Origin: Candidatus Hydrogenedentota bacterium
GTDB lineage: Bacteria > Hydrogenedentota > Hydrogenedentia > Hydrogenedentales > SLHB01
Assembly: GCA_020849535.1 (NCBI GenBank)
Contig: JADLGB010000173.1
Location: 1 to 54,003 of the forward strand
Direction of reading: 5' to 3'
Length of the DNA: 54,003 nt
The stretch's first letter is position 1, and each line of letters begins with the position of its first letter. A model generated the notes under the pieces. That model had not been told where the DNA came from and did no database searches. It was given only the letters and a program-made list of their open reading frames with translations. Both the position numbers and the translations under genes were made by a program. Of this stretch, positions 7,745 through 16,740 are shown piece after piece.

Positions 7745-9056
7745 GCCCGAGATGTTCGGCGGCCTTGGTCTTGTTCCAATGGAACCGTTCCAGCGCGGCC
7801 GCGATCATCTGGCTCTCCAACTGGTCGGTTCGCTCGGCCAGCGACGAGGTATCCGGAGCGAGGTACTCTTCGGGCTGGATTTCGTCCTGCATGAAGAACA
7901 TTTCGGGAGGAATGTCTTCGCGCGAAACCGCGTTGCCTTCCGCCAAGACCACGGCGCGCTCCAACACATTCTCCAGCTCCCGGACGTTGCCCGGCCAGGG
8001 GTAGTGCATGAAGAAGCTCAACACGTCGTCATCCACGACGGACACATCCTTCTCTTGTTCACGGCTGAACCGTTGAAGGAAGTGGTCGATCAGCGCGGGG
8101 ATGTCGTCCGCGCGGTTGCGCAGGGGCTCGACCTTGAGCGAGAACACATTGAGACGGTAGTAAAAATCTTCGCGAAACGTGCCCGCCGAAATGGCCTCAC
8201 GCAGATCGCGGTTGGTGGCCGCGACGATCCGCACATCCACCTTTACGGGCAACACGCCGCCGACTCGCTCGAATTCGCCTTCCTGCAGCACGCGCAGCAG
8301 CTTCGTCTGAATGTTGGGATCGATTTCGCCTACTTCGTCGAGGAAGAGGGTCCCCGTGTGGGCCATTTCAAAGCGGCCGATGCGCTGCTTTTCGGCCCCG
8401 GTGAAGGCGCCGCGCTCGTGCCCGAACAGCTCGCTCTCCAAAACGCCAGGCGCCAGGGCTGCGCAGTTCAAGGCCACGAATGGTCGGTCTTTGCGCGGGC
8501 TCGCGTCGTGGATCGCCCGGGCCACGAGTTCCTTGCCGGTTCCGCTCGGCCCCGTGATAAGCACGGAACTGCGGCTGGGGCCAATCTTCTGAATCATCCT
8601 TAGGAGCTGCCGTGTGGCGGGGCTATCCCCCACCATTCGCCGTTCGCCCGTCTTCGGCCTGGTGGGCGGCGGCGGCTTCCTGAATGCGAGCACCTTCTCG
8701 ACCTTCAGTTCGATCTCGGCCAGCTTGAACGGTTTCGAGATGAAGTCCCGGGCGCCGAGACGCATGGCCTCGACGGCCGTCTCGATCGTGGCATAGCCGG
8801 TCAAAATGATAACGGGACTGTCAAACGGCGTGGCCCGGGCTGCGCGCAACACCGCGATACCGTCCTTCTCCGGCATCTTCAGATCGGTGATAATGACATC
8901 GAAAGGCTGGCGCTCAATGAGTTGAATAGCCTTCGCGCCATTGGAGACGGCCGTAACACGAAAACCCCGGTCACGGAAGTTCTGTTCAAGAACGTCTCGC
9001 AAACCGGCTTCATCATCGACGACAAGCATGTGAAGTTGCTGCGCTTGGGCTTCCAC
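7695..9056 (-). CDS. Sigma54-dependent response regulator, NtrC family
   Basis: 453 aa. Receiver domain (1-120) with the acidic pair VVDDE and the phospho-acceptor Asp in VIITDLKMP near residue 58, then a linker, a sigma54-interacting AAA+ domain (about 140-380) and a C-terminal Fis-type helix-turn-helix (KTKAAEHLGLKRTTLQYKI). Walker A is GPSGTGKE, Walker B is TLFLDEVGE, and the GAFTGA loop that contacts sigma54 is intact, so it should be an active enhancer-binding protein. I chose the GTG at 9056 because AAGG lies 6 bases upstream; a TTG at 9062 is the alternative. No histidine kinase is adjacent, so its sensor partner and targets are unknown. Confidence 0.93.
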   Translation of the reverse strand: MEAQAQQLHMLVVDDEAGLRDVLEQNFRDRGFRVTAVSNGAKAIQLIERQPFDVIITDLKMPEKDGIAVLRAARATPFDSPVIILTGYATIETAVEAMRLGARDFISKPFKLAEIELKVEKVLAFRKPPPPTRPKTGERRMVGDSPATRQLLRMIQKIGPSRSSVLITGPSGTGKELVARAIHDASPRKDRPFVALNCAALAPGVLESELFGHERGAFTGAEKQRIGRFEMAHTGTLFLDEVGEIDPNIQTKLLRVLQEGEFERVGGVLPVKVDVRIVAATNRDLREAISAGTFREDFYYRLNVFSLKVEPLRNRADDIPALIDHFLQRFSREQEKDVSVVDDDVLSFFMHYPWPGNVRELENVLERAVVLAEGNAVSREDIPPEMFFMQDEIQPEEYLAPDTSSLAERTDQLESQMIAAALERFHWNKTKAAEHLGLKRTTLQYKIRKYGLE

Positions 9057-9161
9057 GCTCAACCTTTCCCGTTACTCCGCCCCACAGACTCTACCACCCC
9101 TTTTTTTCGGGCGTCAAACGGCCGCACCGTTCGCAGGCGCATTCCGGCATCCGTACGCGCC

Positions 9162-9509
9162 TCAATCCCCCATCAGCTTCTTAAAGGCGTCGAGCCTGTC
9201 CGAATCGGTTTTGACTTCGCCTTCACCGAACATCGAATCGAGCAAGTTCCGCGCGGACGCGGAAGCACCACCGTCACGCGATTGGGCGTCCTCGTCGCGA
9301 AAGTCGTATTCATCACAAAAGTTGGCGCCCGCTTTGTCGCCCACCCAGTCGGTTGTGGGAATCGCACACTGATTGTGCAGTTTGGGCTCATAGAAACGGC
9401 AATTCAGACAGCAATGAAGGTAGGCGGAACAGTTTTCACAGTATTCCTTTACCGCGGGTTGCTTCTTCTCGCTCACCCAGGCCTGGCCGCACTTGTGGCA
9501 TTTCTTCAT
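9162..9509 (-). CDS. Zinc-ribbon hypothetical protein
   Basis: 115 aa from the ATG at 9509 (MKKCHKCGQAWVSEKKQP). Ten cysteines sit in the first ~70 residues: C-x2-C at the start, C-x2-C in YCENC, C-C-x2-C in HCCLNC, then C in HNQCAI and ANFCDEYDF. This indicates one or two bound zinc ions. The acidic C-terminus (DSDRLDAFKKLMGD) looks like a short helical tail. An ORF open further upstream, to 9869, crosses the divergent Trm112-like gene and is not credible. Small zinc-ribbon proteins of this form are common and mostly uncharacterised; a structural or nucleic-acid role is possible. Confidence 0.78.
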   Translation of the reverse strand: MKKCHKCGQAWVSEKKQPAVKEYCENCSAYLHCCLNCRFYEPKLHNQCAIPTTDWVGDKAGANFCDEYDFRDEDAQSRDGGASASARNLLDSMFGEGEVKTDSDRLDAFKKLMGD

Positions 9510-9702
9510 CGCACGTCCCTTGGCGGCGCAACACATCGCGCCTTTCCTCACTAAGCGTACGGCGACGCGCGCCAGCCTGTCAATGTCGTTGAGATTGCGG
9601 CCCTTCAGGCCACGGCAGTCGATCGGGCTGTAGCGCTGGATTCCCCGCGTTTCGAGAGGTAGAATACGCAGGTGCTGCGTCGTGAAATGGATGGAGGGGC
9701 TC

Positions 9703-9957
9703 ATGGTCGACCCGAAACTGCTGGAAATCCTCGTTTGCCCGGAAAACAAGACGCCGGTCACCGAAGCGGACGCCGCTCTGGTTGCGCGGATCAATGCCGC
9801 AATCGAGGCTGGCACGCTCAAGAATCGTGCCGGAGAGAAGGTTGAGGAACGGGTGGATGGCGGGCTCATCAGAGAGGACCGGGCCTACCTCTACCCGATT
9901 CGCGATGATATCCCCATCATGCTCATCGACGAGGCCATTCCGCTTTCCCAAATGTGA
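9703..9957 (+). CDS. Trm112-like / UPF0434 family protein
   Basis: 84 aa. It matches the Trm112/YcaR pattern: VDPKLLEILVCPENKTPV at the start and a hydrophobic ending RAYLYPIRDDIPIMLIDEA. Trm112 proteins activate methyltransferases by forming heterodimers, while bacterial UPF0434 members are mostly unassigned. A middle insert of about 35 residues rich in Ala and Glu is longer than in YcaR. Only one cysteine (LVCP) remains, so the zinc site of larger homologs is absent. The start at 9703 has GGAGG about 5 bases upstream, better than the in-frame ATG at 9682. Confidence 0.85.
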   Translation: MVDPKLLEILVCPENKTPVTEADAALVARINAAIEAGTLKNRAGEKVEERVDGGLIREDRAYLYPIRDDIPIMLIDEAIPLSQM

Positions 9958-9973
9958 GCGGTGACGCCGGCCG

Positions 9974-10915
9974 CTACAGGAAACTGAACGTCCACCGTAT
10001 TTCGAGATTCTGATTGCGGTACACTTCAGGCACCTTGAACGGAAAGGGTGGAAAGGGACCGGCCCGTTCGATGGCTTCCTTGCACAACCCCGCATATGAA
10101 GCGCTTTCCCCCGGCTCCACCACCGCCACGCTGATCAGCCGTCCATCGGGAGCAATGGCGCAATCTACGACCGCTTTCGTGCTGGACGCTCCCGAATAGC
10201 GCAGTTGGATGAGGGATTTCCATCGCCGTTCGACCCGGTTGCGGACTTCCCGCAGATAGGGCGCAAAATCACTCTCCATCGCCTCGAAGCTCAGAAAACC
10301 CTTGTTCTTGACGCCACCATCGACACGGCCACGGGTCTGGCCCTGCTCGGGTTGCGGGGCCTGAGGCGCTTCCGCCTTGGCAATCTGAATGCGCTCCGCC
10401 TCGGCGGCCGCTGGTGCAGCTTCCGGTGCGGGTGCCGGTGCGGGCGCCTGCGCGGCCACACGCGCGGCATCGTCCTTCTCCGGGCTGGCGGGGGGAACGT
10501 TCTCCGCGGGCGACTCGGCGGGCGGGTTCTCAGGCGCCTTGACCTCCTGCGGGGGCGCCGCGGGTTCGGGTGCGGGTCCAGGCTGGCGCATCTCGTCGGA
10601 CTCCGCCGCTTTCGGCACGAAAGGTGCCATGCGCTCGCCGATGACATCGGACATGTCCTGGGCCTTGGACGCCTGCTCCGATATCAGGTCCGTGTTGGGA
10701 TCGACCGGTTCCGTGGCGGGGGCGCCGCTTTCGATGAGGCGCACCGGCCGCTCCGGTTGCTTCATGGATAAGACAAGGGGTTGCCTCGCCGCGGCGGCGC
10801 CCGTTCCGTCCCACGTGCGCGGACATCCCGCGGGCAACGCGAGCACCACAAGGTGGATTACCAGCGCCACCGCGAAACACCGCGTCATTCGTCTTCTGTA
10901 GTCCATCGCGCCCAT
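9974..10915 (-). CDS. TonB/TolA C-terminal-like envelope protein
   Basis: 313 aa. A single N-terminal membrane anchor (TRCFAVALVIHLVVLALPAG, about residues 10-29) is followed by ~170 residues rich in Pro, Ala and Glu (repeated A-P-A-P), a likely periplasm-spanning arm. The C-terminal ~105 residues match the TonB/TolA domain: YLREVRNRVERRW, DCAIAPDGRLISVAVVEPG and an ending GPFPPFPFKVPEVYRN. It should couple inner-membrane energy to an outer-membrane or cell-wall partner. No exbB, exbD, tolQ or tolR is in the window, so it is an orphan. Start chosen at 10915; 10906 is equally possible and changes three residues. Confidence 0.8.
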   Translation of the reverse strand: MGAMDYRRRMTRCFAVALVIHLVVLALPAGCPRTWDGTGAAAARQPLVLSMKQPERPVRLIESGAPATEPVDPNTDLISEQASKAQDMSDVIGERMAPFVPKAAESDEMRQPGPAPEPAAPPQEVKAPENPPAESPAENVPPASPEKDDAARVAAQAPAPAPAPEAAPAAAEAERIQIAKAEAPQAPQPEQGQTRGRVDGGVKNKGFLSFEAMESDFAPYLREVRNRVERRWKSLIQLRYSGASSTKAVVDCAIAPDGRLISVAVVEPGESASYAGLCKEAIERAGPFPPFPFKVPEVYRNQNLEIRWTFSFL

Positions 10916-10973
10916 TCCGTTTCGAGAATCCTCATTGTAGCAAAAGATGGGGGTCTCCGATCCGGAACGCGTG

Positions 10974-11002
10974 TTGTCACGGGCAAAAGCGTTGGATATA
11001 CT
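10974..11002 (+). promoter_or_regulatory. Putative sigma70-type promoter
   Basis: TTGTCA (10974-10979), a 17-base spacer and TATACT (10997-11002) point toward the gene at 11056. The predicted 5' leader is about 45 bases and includes a GGAGG ribosome site at 11042-11046. The element lies in the 140-base gap between divergent genes. Confidence 0.6.
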
Positions 11003-11055
11003 GTTCATTCATGTGCGGGTATTGTTGGTCATCGTTCTTTCGGAGGGGGCACTAG

Positions 11056-12888
11056 ATGCGTCATGGAGCCAGCCTGATCATGGCACTCGAAGGCCTGAGC
11101 AAGCCGGCGTTTCGCATCGCCCGCGAACTGACGCTGAACAGCCGTTCCGGGTTGACGGTCCGGTTTCTCTCCAAGAAGCTCGAGCTTCCCGAAGAAGAAG
11201 TCGAGTACCTCATCGACGTCAATCACAAACTCTTCTTCACGGACCTTACGAAAGTGAAGCTCGTGGCCGAGGGCGGGGCCGCGGTCAAACGCATCTCCGA
11301 CGGCCTCGAGAACCGAGGCGATATCCCATCGCTGTTCAACGGCGTGAAGGCGCTGGGGCCGCACGAATTCCGGCGCCTCGAGGACCAGATCGGCGTCGAC
11401 AAACCGGGCGGAAAGAAAGCGGCGGCGGAAGAGTTGATCGCGCACTGCTATGCCCGGCCCGATTCCATCGTCGAGTACGTCGCCTCCAAATCATTCTCAC
11501 CGAGGGCCCAAGAGACCTTCGATTTCGTCTGGCAGTACGAGGGCGGCGTGGCCCCCGCCGCGGCGATCCGCGCGGGATGCGGGCACTCGGATTACGAAGT
11601 CGAGCAGGCGCTGCTGGAATTGTTCCAGGGATTCGCGCTGTTCGAGATGTTCCGTTTTGATTCGGAAGATCGCTTGGTGCGCGTCGCCGGCCTGCTTTCG
11701 GAACTTCGCCAATGGAGGGAGGTCGCCGCGGCGCAAAGCGGCAAGAACTCCTCGCTGAAGCCCGTCCGAAGCAAACCGGATGAATGCGATTCGCGCGGGC
11801 TCGACTTCTCGGATCGGATCTGCCGTATCGTGGCGGCGATTGCGGCCAAGCCGGCGCGGCTGCGAGGAGACGGCGATCTGTTTCGCGAAGATCGCCGGCG
11901 CCTCGGGGAACTGTGCGGCGAAGATGAAGACCCTTCCTTGCAGACGTGCTTGTGGGTTGCACAGGGGGTCGGATGGATTGCCCGGGTCGACAATGAACTG
12001 CGCGCCGGCGTTCTGGAATCGCTCGTAGCAATGCACCGCGTCAGCCGGCACCGGATCATCTTCGAGTGGCTCACCCAGGGCGGCAATGAATCCGCCTCGC
12101 GCCGCGTGCTCGCCGGTTTCCTCGATGAAGTGAAGCCGGACGCCTGGTATCCCATCACCGACTTCATCGACTACGCGATGCGCCTGGGCTCGGAAACCGA
12201 GCAGCCCATGCTGAAGTGCGCGGGCGGTCACTGGCACTACGTCAGTCCTTCGGCCACTAATTCCGAACGCGGCCTGGCGCGCTCCATCGAGGAAACGTTT
12301 CTGTGGCTGGGCGTGGTGGACCGCGCCCACGATGGGAGCCGTGCGCTGTTTCGCCTCTCCGCACTCGGCCGGGCCCTGCTGACCAATGCGGACGCGAAGG
12401 CCGTGGCGAAACTCTTCCCGAGCCGTACGGCGGAGTTGGTTGTCCAGCCCAATTTCGACATTGTCGTGCCCACGCAGGACATGGACCCGCTGCTGACTGT
12501 CCCGCTGGATCAATTCGCCATACGCGGCAGCACCGGGTTGGCGACCGTCTACACGGTGACGAAGGATTCGTTTACCAAGGCCGTGCAGGAAGGCCACGAC
12601 GGCGACGCGTTCGTACAGTTTCTGCTCGACCATAACCGGGGAGGCTCGCTGCCTCCAAACGTGATGACGACCTTGGAGGACTGGCGCGGCGGCATGAAGC
12701 GCGTCCGCCTGCGCACGCTCCATGTGCTGGAATCCGACGATCCGCTGGTGATGGCCGACCTCTTGCACCGCAGGCGCTTCGGGAAACACTTCGAAACGCT
12801 GGATCCCCGGCGTATGGTTGCCGTGGGCAAGATCTCCAAAAGCGATCTCACCAAAGAGCTGGAAAAAGAGGGATTCGTCGTCGGCTGA
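11056..12888 (+). CDS. Helicase C-terminal-domain-like protein (XPB/Ssl2 N-terminal-like region), no ATPase motor
   Basis: 610 aa. The region around residues 470-520 (TAELVVQPNFDIVVPTQDMD) is typical of the domain that Pfam calls helicase conserved C-terminal domain 3, found beside XPB-like helicases. No Walker A or B motif is visible, so this is not a helicase by itself. The N-terminal part (ALEGLSKPAFRIARELTL, FLSKKLELPEEEVEYLID) reads as winged-helix repeats, suggesting nucleic-acid binding. GGAGG lies 9 bases before the ATG at 11056; an internal ATG at 11080 is less well supported. It stands alone behind its own promoter. Role unknown; a DNA repair or transcription accessory function is an inference. 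Confidence 0.75.
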   Translation: MRHGASLIMALEGLSKPAFRIARELTLNSRSGLTVRFLSKKLELPEEEVEYLIDVNHKLFFTDLTKVKLVAEGGAAVKRISDGLENRGDIPSLFNGVKALGPHEFRRLEDQIGVDKPGGKKAAAEELIAHCYARPDSIVEYVASKSFSPRAQETFDFVWQYEGGVAPAAAIRAGCGHSDYEVEQALLELFQGFALFEMFRFDSEDRLVRVAGLLSELRQWREVAAAQSGKNSSLKPVRSKPDECDSRGLDFSDRICRIVAAIAAKPARLRGDGDLFREDRRRLGELCGEDEDPSLQTCLWVAQGVGWIARVDNELRAGVLESLVAMHRVSRHRIIFEWLTQGGNESASRRVLAGFLDEVKPDAWYPITDFIDYAMRLGSETEQPMLKCAGGHWHYVSPSATNSERGLARSIEETFLWLGVVDRAHDGSRALFRLSALGRALLTNADAKAVAKLFPSRTAELVVQPNFDIVVPTQDMDPLLTVPLDQFAIRGSTGLATVYTVTKDSFTKAVQEGHDGDAFVQFLLDHNRGGSLPPNVMTTLEDWRGGMKRVRLRTLHVLESDDPLVMADLLHRRRFGKHFETLDPRRMVAVGKISKSDLTKELEKEGFVVG

Positions 12889-12976
12889 CCCGCACGGCCC
12901 CGTCTCTTGCCCCTTCCACATTGCATACACCCTTCCTCTCTACCTATGATGGAGGAAAACGGAAAGGAATCCGGCT

Positions 12977-14083
12977 TTGCAGGAAGACGGCGGTCTGGTG
13001 AATTGGGGACAACCGAGCAACATGACCCTCATCGGGTTCGCGCTGCTGTTTGCGGCGCTGCTCGCCGTTGCCTTCGTCATCGAGAGTTTCCGCAAGCGCC
13101 GCCGCCGCGCCGAGAAGATCCAGTCCGCGTGGAGTTTGGTGGAATCCATTCAACGGGAGAAGGAGTTTACCGAACCCGAGTCGATCGCGTTGGCCGCCAT
13201 GATCAAACGCTGGGCGCCGAACGAACCCGACCGCGTTGTGACGCTCCGCGAGCACTTTGACCACTGCGTAGACAAGGAGATGGAGATGTTGCGGCAGCAG
13301 GGTGTTGAGGCGCAGGCAGAACGTCTGGGCGTGACACTCCGAGATGTCCGCGTGAAGCTGGGCCTCGATTTCGTGCCTATCGGCCAACGCATTTACTCCA
13401 CCCGGGAACTCTTTCGCGGTCAGGAGCTCTGGCTGACCCGGGAGTCCGATTCCCCACCCAAGTGGATTCGCGCCCATGCGACTACCGTGAATGAGGCCTG
13501 CCTTCACATCAGTCCCATCGAAGGGTACGATCCGGCGCGTCCCCCCTTGTCCGCGGGAGACGTGTACCGTTTCCGCCTCTATCGCGATGAGGACGCCCGG
13601 TATCAGTTTGCGATGTCTTTCTTGCGCCGGGAAGCCGATCCCCTCGAACTCGTGTTCCGGCACACAAGCGACCTCAAACGCATCCAGGCTCGCGAGCATT
13701 TCCGCGTCCGGCATGAGCAGAATACCAATGTGGGCGTCATGAACGCTCCGTTGGACACCGAATCGCCCACCACACGCGACCGGCGCATCGTTACCCGGAC
13801 GCGCGGCAGGATTACCAATATCAGCGCGGGAGGCTTTGCCCTGCTCATGCCGCATCCCATCCCCGCCCAGGTCCTCATTCGTGTCACCCTGGAATTGGAG
13901 GTGGAGGCTACCGAACCCTTCGATGTGGACGCGCGTATCGTGGGGACCACCCTCTTGCCGGGCGGGCGCTGCTTGATACGCGCCGCATATTACGATGTGG
14001 AAGACGACCGGCGCGACCTCATCGCCCGCTATGTCATCCATCGCCAGCAGCGCCAACAAGAAGCCATCATGGTAACGGAGTAG
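12977..14083 (+). CDS. Membrane-anchored PilZ (c-di-GMP-binding) protein
   Basis: 368 aa. One N-terminal transmembrane helix (NMTLIGFALLFAALLAVAFV, about 15-35), a coiled charged segment to ~130, then a YcgR-like N-terminal barrel region, and a PilZ domain in the last ~140 residues. The PilZ signature is complete: R-x-x-x-R in REHFRVR and N-x-S-x-x-G in NISAGG, so c-di-GMP binding is expected. Two basic clusters (FRKRRRRAEK) follow the membrane helix. Start is a TTG at 12977 with AAAGGAA upstream; an ATG at 13022 would remove 15 residues. It sits 4 bases before the next gene, so the two are probably co-transcribed. Confidence 0.88.
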   Translation: MQEDGGLVNWGQPSNMTLIGFALLFAALLAVAFVIESFRKRRRRAEKIQSAWSLVESIQREKEFTEPESIALAAMIKRWAPNEPDRVVTLREHFDHCVDKEMEMLRQQGVEAQAERLGVTLRDVRVKLGLDFVPIGQRIYSTRELFRGQELWLTRESDSPPKWIRAHATTVNEACLHISPIEGYDPARPPLSAGDVYRFRLYRDEDARYQFAMSFLRREADPLELVFRHTSDLKRIQAREHFRVRHEQNTNVGVMNAPLDTESPTTRDRRIVTRTRGRITNISAGGFALLMPHPIPAQVLIRVTLELEVEATEPFDVDARIVGTTLLPGGRCLIRAAYYDVEDDRRDLIARYVIHRQQRQQEAIMVTE

Positions 14084-14087
14084 GCTC

Positions 14088-14837
14088 GTGCAATTGGTTC
14101 GAGACGCGGCGGAAGCCGTTCAGCGGAATCTCTCGTCGTTTGCGCTCTATATGGGAGTTCTTATAGCCGCCAACGCGGTTCCGACCCTGGTCAGCTTGCC
14201 CCTGAGAAGCTCGGACCCTTCCTCCGCAAGCCTGACACTGCAATTGCTGGACGTGGCATTGCTGATTGTCATGATTCACGTGTTCGCGTTGGCCCAGGCA
14301 GTGGTGTTCTCGCGGCTGGGCCGCGAGATCGACCGTCCCTTGTGGAAGGTACGCGATGATCGCGAGGCTTTGCGGCGCTTCTTCGTGCTTTGGGCCGTCG
14401 TCAACCTCGTGCTGTACGGCATCCTGCACCTTGCCAATGTCGATTACGGCAACGGCGAAATGCATTCCATCAACTATGTCCTCGCGCTGGCGACGCTTGC
14501 GGTGGCGCTCTGCGCGGTACCCTTTGGCGCATGCATGATGTTCACCGGCAGCGCCCGTTTCCGCCTCCTGGGAGAAAGCCTGGCGCCTTTGGCCAAGCAG
14601 CCCGGCAAAACGGCTGTAGTCATTGGAATCACGCTGTTCCAGTTCTTGCTGTTCATCGTGTTCAGCCAGGCGGCCGTAGGGGGCGAAGGCCAGGAGACCC
14701 CAATCCTGAAAGAACTGCTCATTGCGTCGGCGTCAGCCGTTGTGCAGGCATATCTCGACTGCCTTGCCTTTGCCGCGACGTGGCTGTTGTGCATGACCGA
14801 CCGGGACACCGTGGATGAAATCGACCTCGACTTCTAG
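14088..14837 (+). CDS. Polytopic membrane protein, unknown function
   Basis: 249 aa from a GTG at 14088, with GGAG 7 bases upstream. About six hydrophobic segments are visible: LYMGVLIAANAVPTLVSL, LLDVALLIVMIHVFALAQAV, FFVLWAVVNLVLYGILHL, YVLALATLAVALCAVPFG, VVIGITLFQFLLFIVFSQ and a C-terminal AYLDCLAFAATWLLCM. No catalytic or transport motif is recognised. It lies between a PilZ protein (4-base gap) and a GspG-like protein (23-base overlap), so the three are likely translated together; a part in envelope or secretion control is only suggested by this context. Confidence 0.8.
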   Translation: MQLVRDAAEAVQRNLSSFALYMGVLIAANAVPTLVSLPLRSSDPSSASLTLQLLDVALLIVMIHVFALAQAVVFSRLGREIDRPLWKVRDDREALRRFFVLWAVVNLVLYGILHLANVDYGNGEMHSINYVLALATLAVALCAVPFGACMMFTGSARFRLLGESLAPLAKQPGKTAVVIGITLFQFLLFIVFSQAAVGGEGQETPILKELLIASASAVVQAYLDCLAFAATWLLCMTDRDTVDEIDLDF

Positions 14838-15372
14838 GAAGCGGCGCGGCTGCTTTTTCTCGGTCTTCGGCGCGCTCATCATCTTCTTCAGCATCGGCGT
14901 GACCTGGCTCATCCTTGCCATTAGTACGCCCGAGGATTCCCCGCGCGCCCGCATGTTCCGGACCGAGGCCGACCTGCGCGCCCTGATGACCGCTGTCGAA
15001 ACCTACAAAGCTGAACTGGGCGAGTACCCGCCTGAGGGTCCCGAGGGGCTGCGGCTGGCCACGGAGTACCTTTCGCGAAACGTCGCCTACCTCCCCGGAG
15101 GCCCACCCTTGGACGCTTGGGGAAACGCCTACCTGTACGCGCCGGCGACTGCTTACAGCTCGCCTGGCTCGCCCGCATTGAAGGACGACGGCGGCTTTCT
15201 CGCGCCGGACTCGTATCAGCTCTATTCGACGGGCATGGACGGTGATGCCGGTATGGAGGAGACCTTGAAACGGCGCGACAACATCGCGAGTTGGGACTCT
15301 CAACGCAGTTGGCGCAGCGTGTACACTGAGAGGCAGAAGAAGTTCCTCTTGGAAAAGGGCCGCGCGCAGTAG
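14815..15372 (+). CDS. GspG-like protein (type II secretion pseudopilin C-terminal fold)
   Basis: 185 aa. One N-terminal membrane helix (residues ~12-36), then a GspG-type globular domain: ARMFRTEADLRALMTAVETY, PLDAWGNAYLY and the closing DSYQLYSTGMDGDAGMEE, equivalent to the calcium-binding loop of type II secretion major pseudopilins. However, the canonical prepilin signal G-F-T-L-x-E is missing: before the helix there is only SRKRRGCFFSVFGA, with no Glu at +5. It may therefore be a membrane-anchored paralog rather than a processed pilin. It overlaps the upstream gene by 23 bases. No other gsp gene is in the window. Confidence 0.75.
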   Translation: MKSTSTSRKRRGCFFSVFGALIIFFSIGVTWLILAISTPEDSPRARMFRTEADLRALMTAVETYKAELGEYPPEGPEGLRLATEYLSRNVAYLPGGPPLDAWGNAYLYAPATAYSSPGSPALKDDGGFLAPDSYQLYSTGMDGDAGMEETLKRRDNIASWDSQRSWRSVYTERQKKFLLEKGRAQ

Positions 15373-15397
15373 CCCACGTGCGGGGAGCAAGAGGCCA

Positions 15398-16702
15398 ATG
15401 CGTATCCAGGCACCCTATGGCAGTTCCATTCAACATGCCGAGGCCCCTTGGCTGCAAGACCTCGGAACCCTCGACATCGCCGGCGTCCCCGAACTCTCGG
15501 AGCGCGAGCGCGCAATTGCCCACGCCATCGAGAATCCCATCGGCCTTGACCGGAATCTGTACACGATAGTCCGCCCCGGTGAGCGCGTGGCCATCATCTG
15601 TTCCGACGCGTTCCGCAACACGGCAGTCGACATCGTACTACCCATATTGGTGGATGGACTCAACCGATGCGGAATTCGGGATGAGGACATCCTCTTCGTG
15701 TTCGCCTCGGGCACGCACCGCCCGCCCACCCCGGAAGAGCAGGCGCGCATTCTGGGACCGGATATGTACCAGCGATTTCGAATGCGCGCATTCACGCATG
15801 ACCCGCGCGACGAGGCGATGCTGGTGACCCTGGGCGTCACGAGCCGGGGCACCCGGGTCGAGATCAACCGGCGGGTCTGGGAATGCGATCGCATCATCGC
15901 CACCGGCGCCGTGGTGATGCACTATTTCGGCGGATTCGGCGGAGGCCGCAAGTCCATCCTGCCCGGCATCAGTTCGGCCCGAACGATTGCGCAAAACCAT
16001 GCGATGAACTTGCACCCCAGCGAAGACGCGCTCGATCCGGCGGTGCGCATCGCCGCCATGGATGGAAACCCCGTGGCGGAAGATATGCTCGAAGGGGCCC
16101 GCCTGCTCGGTGTGGACTATGTGATCAACACGGTGTTGAACCGCCATGCCCAGATCGCGGGGATCTTCGCGGGCGAACTCGAGGCCGCACATCGCCGCGC
16201 GGCGGACTTCGCGCGTTCGTTGTATGCCGTACCCATCGCGGAACGGGCAGACCTCGTCGTCGCGGCCTCGCCGGCCACACGGAATTTCGTCCAGACCCAT
16301 AAGGCGCTGTACAACGCCTACCAAGCCATGCGGCCGGGGGGACGCATCATCCTGCTGGCGCCATGTCCCGAAGGCCTGGGGGGGGAGGCGTTCGTGAAGT
16401 GGCTGCGGTTGGGCACACGCGCGGAGATCATCCGTGGCCTGCGCCGGGAAAGCGAGATCAACGGGCAAACCGCTCTCTCCACCGTTGAAAAGGCGCCAAG
16501 CGCCATACTCATCACGGAACTGGACGACGAAGCCGTGGGCTTGCTGGGAAGCCGGAAAGCGGCGGATCTTCCCGAGGCCATCGCCGCGGCAAGAGCAATG
16601 TTGGAGGGAGATGCTGGAGGAACCTGTTACGTGATGCCCTCGGCGGCATACACGGTACCCTTCCTGACTTCAGGAGGGGAAGGCGGTGGACCGCACGCGT
16701 GA
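15398..16702 (+). CDS. larA: LarA-family nickel-pincer racemase (lactate racemase homolog)
   Basis: 434 aa, full length. LarA enzymes interconvert D- and L-2-hydroxy acids using a covalently bound nickel pincer nucleotide. All key residues are present at nearly the positions of the Lactiplantibacillus plantarum enzyme: His107 in GTHRP, His175 in VMHYFGGFG, the cofactor-binding Lys185 in GGGRKSILPG and His201 in QNHAMNLHP; Arg73 is also kept. The cofactor-making genes larB, larC and larE are not in this window and must lie elsewhere. It follows the GspG-like gene by 25 bases. The exact substrate is open, since many LarA homologs act on other hydroxy acids. Confidence 0.92.
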   Translation: MRIQAPYGSSIQHAEAPWLQDLGTLDIAGVPELSERERAIAHAIENPIGLDRNLYTIVRPGERVAIICSDAFRNTAVDIVLPILVDGLNRCGIRDEDILFVFASGTHRPPTPEEQARILGPDMYQRFRMRAFTHDPRDEAMLVTLGVTSRGTRVEINRRVWECDRIIATGAVVMHYFGGFGGGRKSILPGISSARTIAQNHAMNLHPSEDALDPAVRIAAMDGNPVAEDMLEGARLLGVDYVINTVLNRHAQIAGIFAGELEAAHRRAADFARSLYAVPIAERADLVVAASPATRNFVQTHKALYNAYQAMRPGGRIILLAPCPEGLGGEAFVKWLRLGTRAEIIRGLRRESEINGQTALSTVEKAPSAILITELDDEAVGLLGSRKAADLPEAIAAARAMLEGDAGGTCYVMPSAAYTVPFLTSGGEGGGPHA

Positions 16703-16740
16703 CCGTGCCACAGACCGCACGCAAGGGGAGAAAGAACGCG

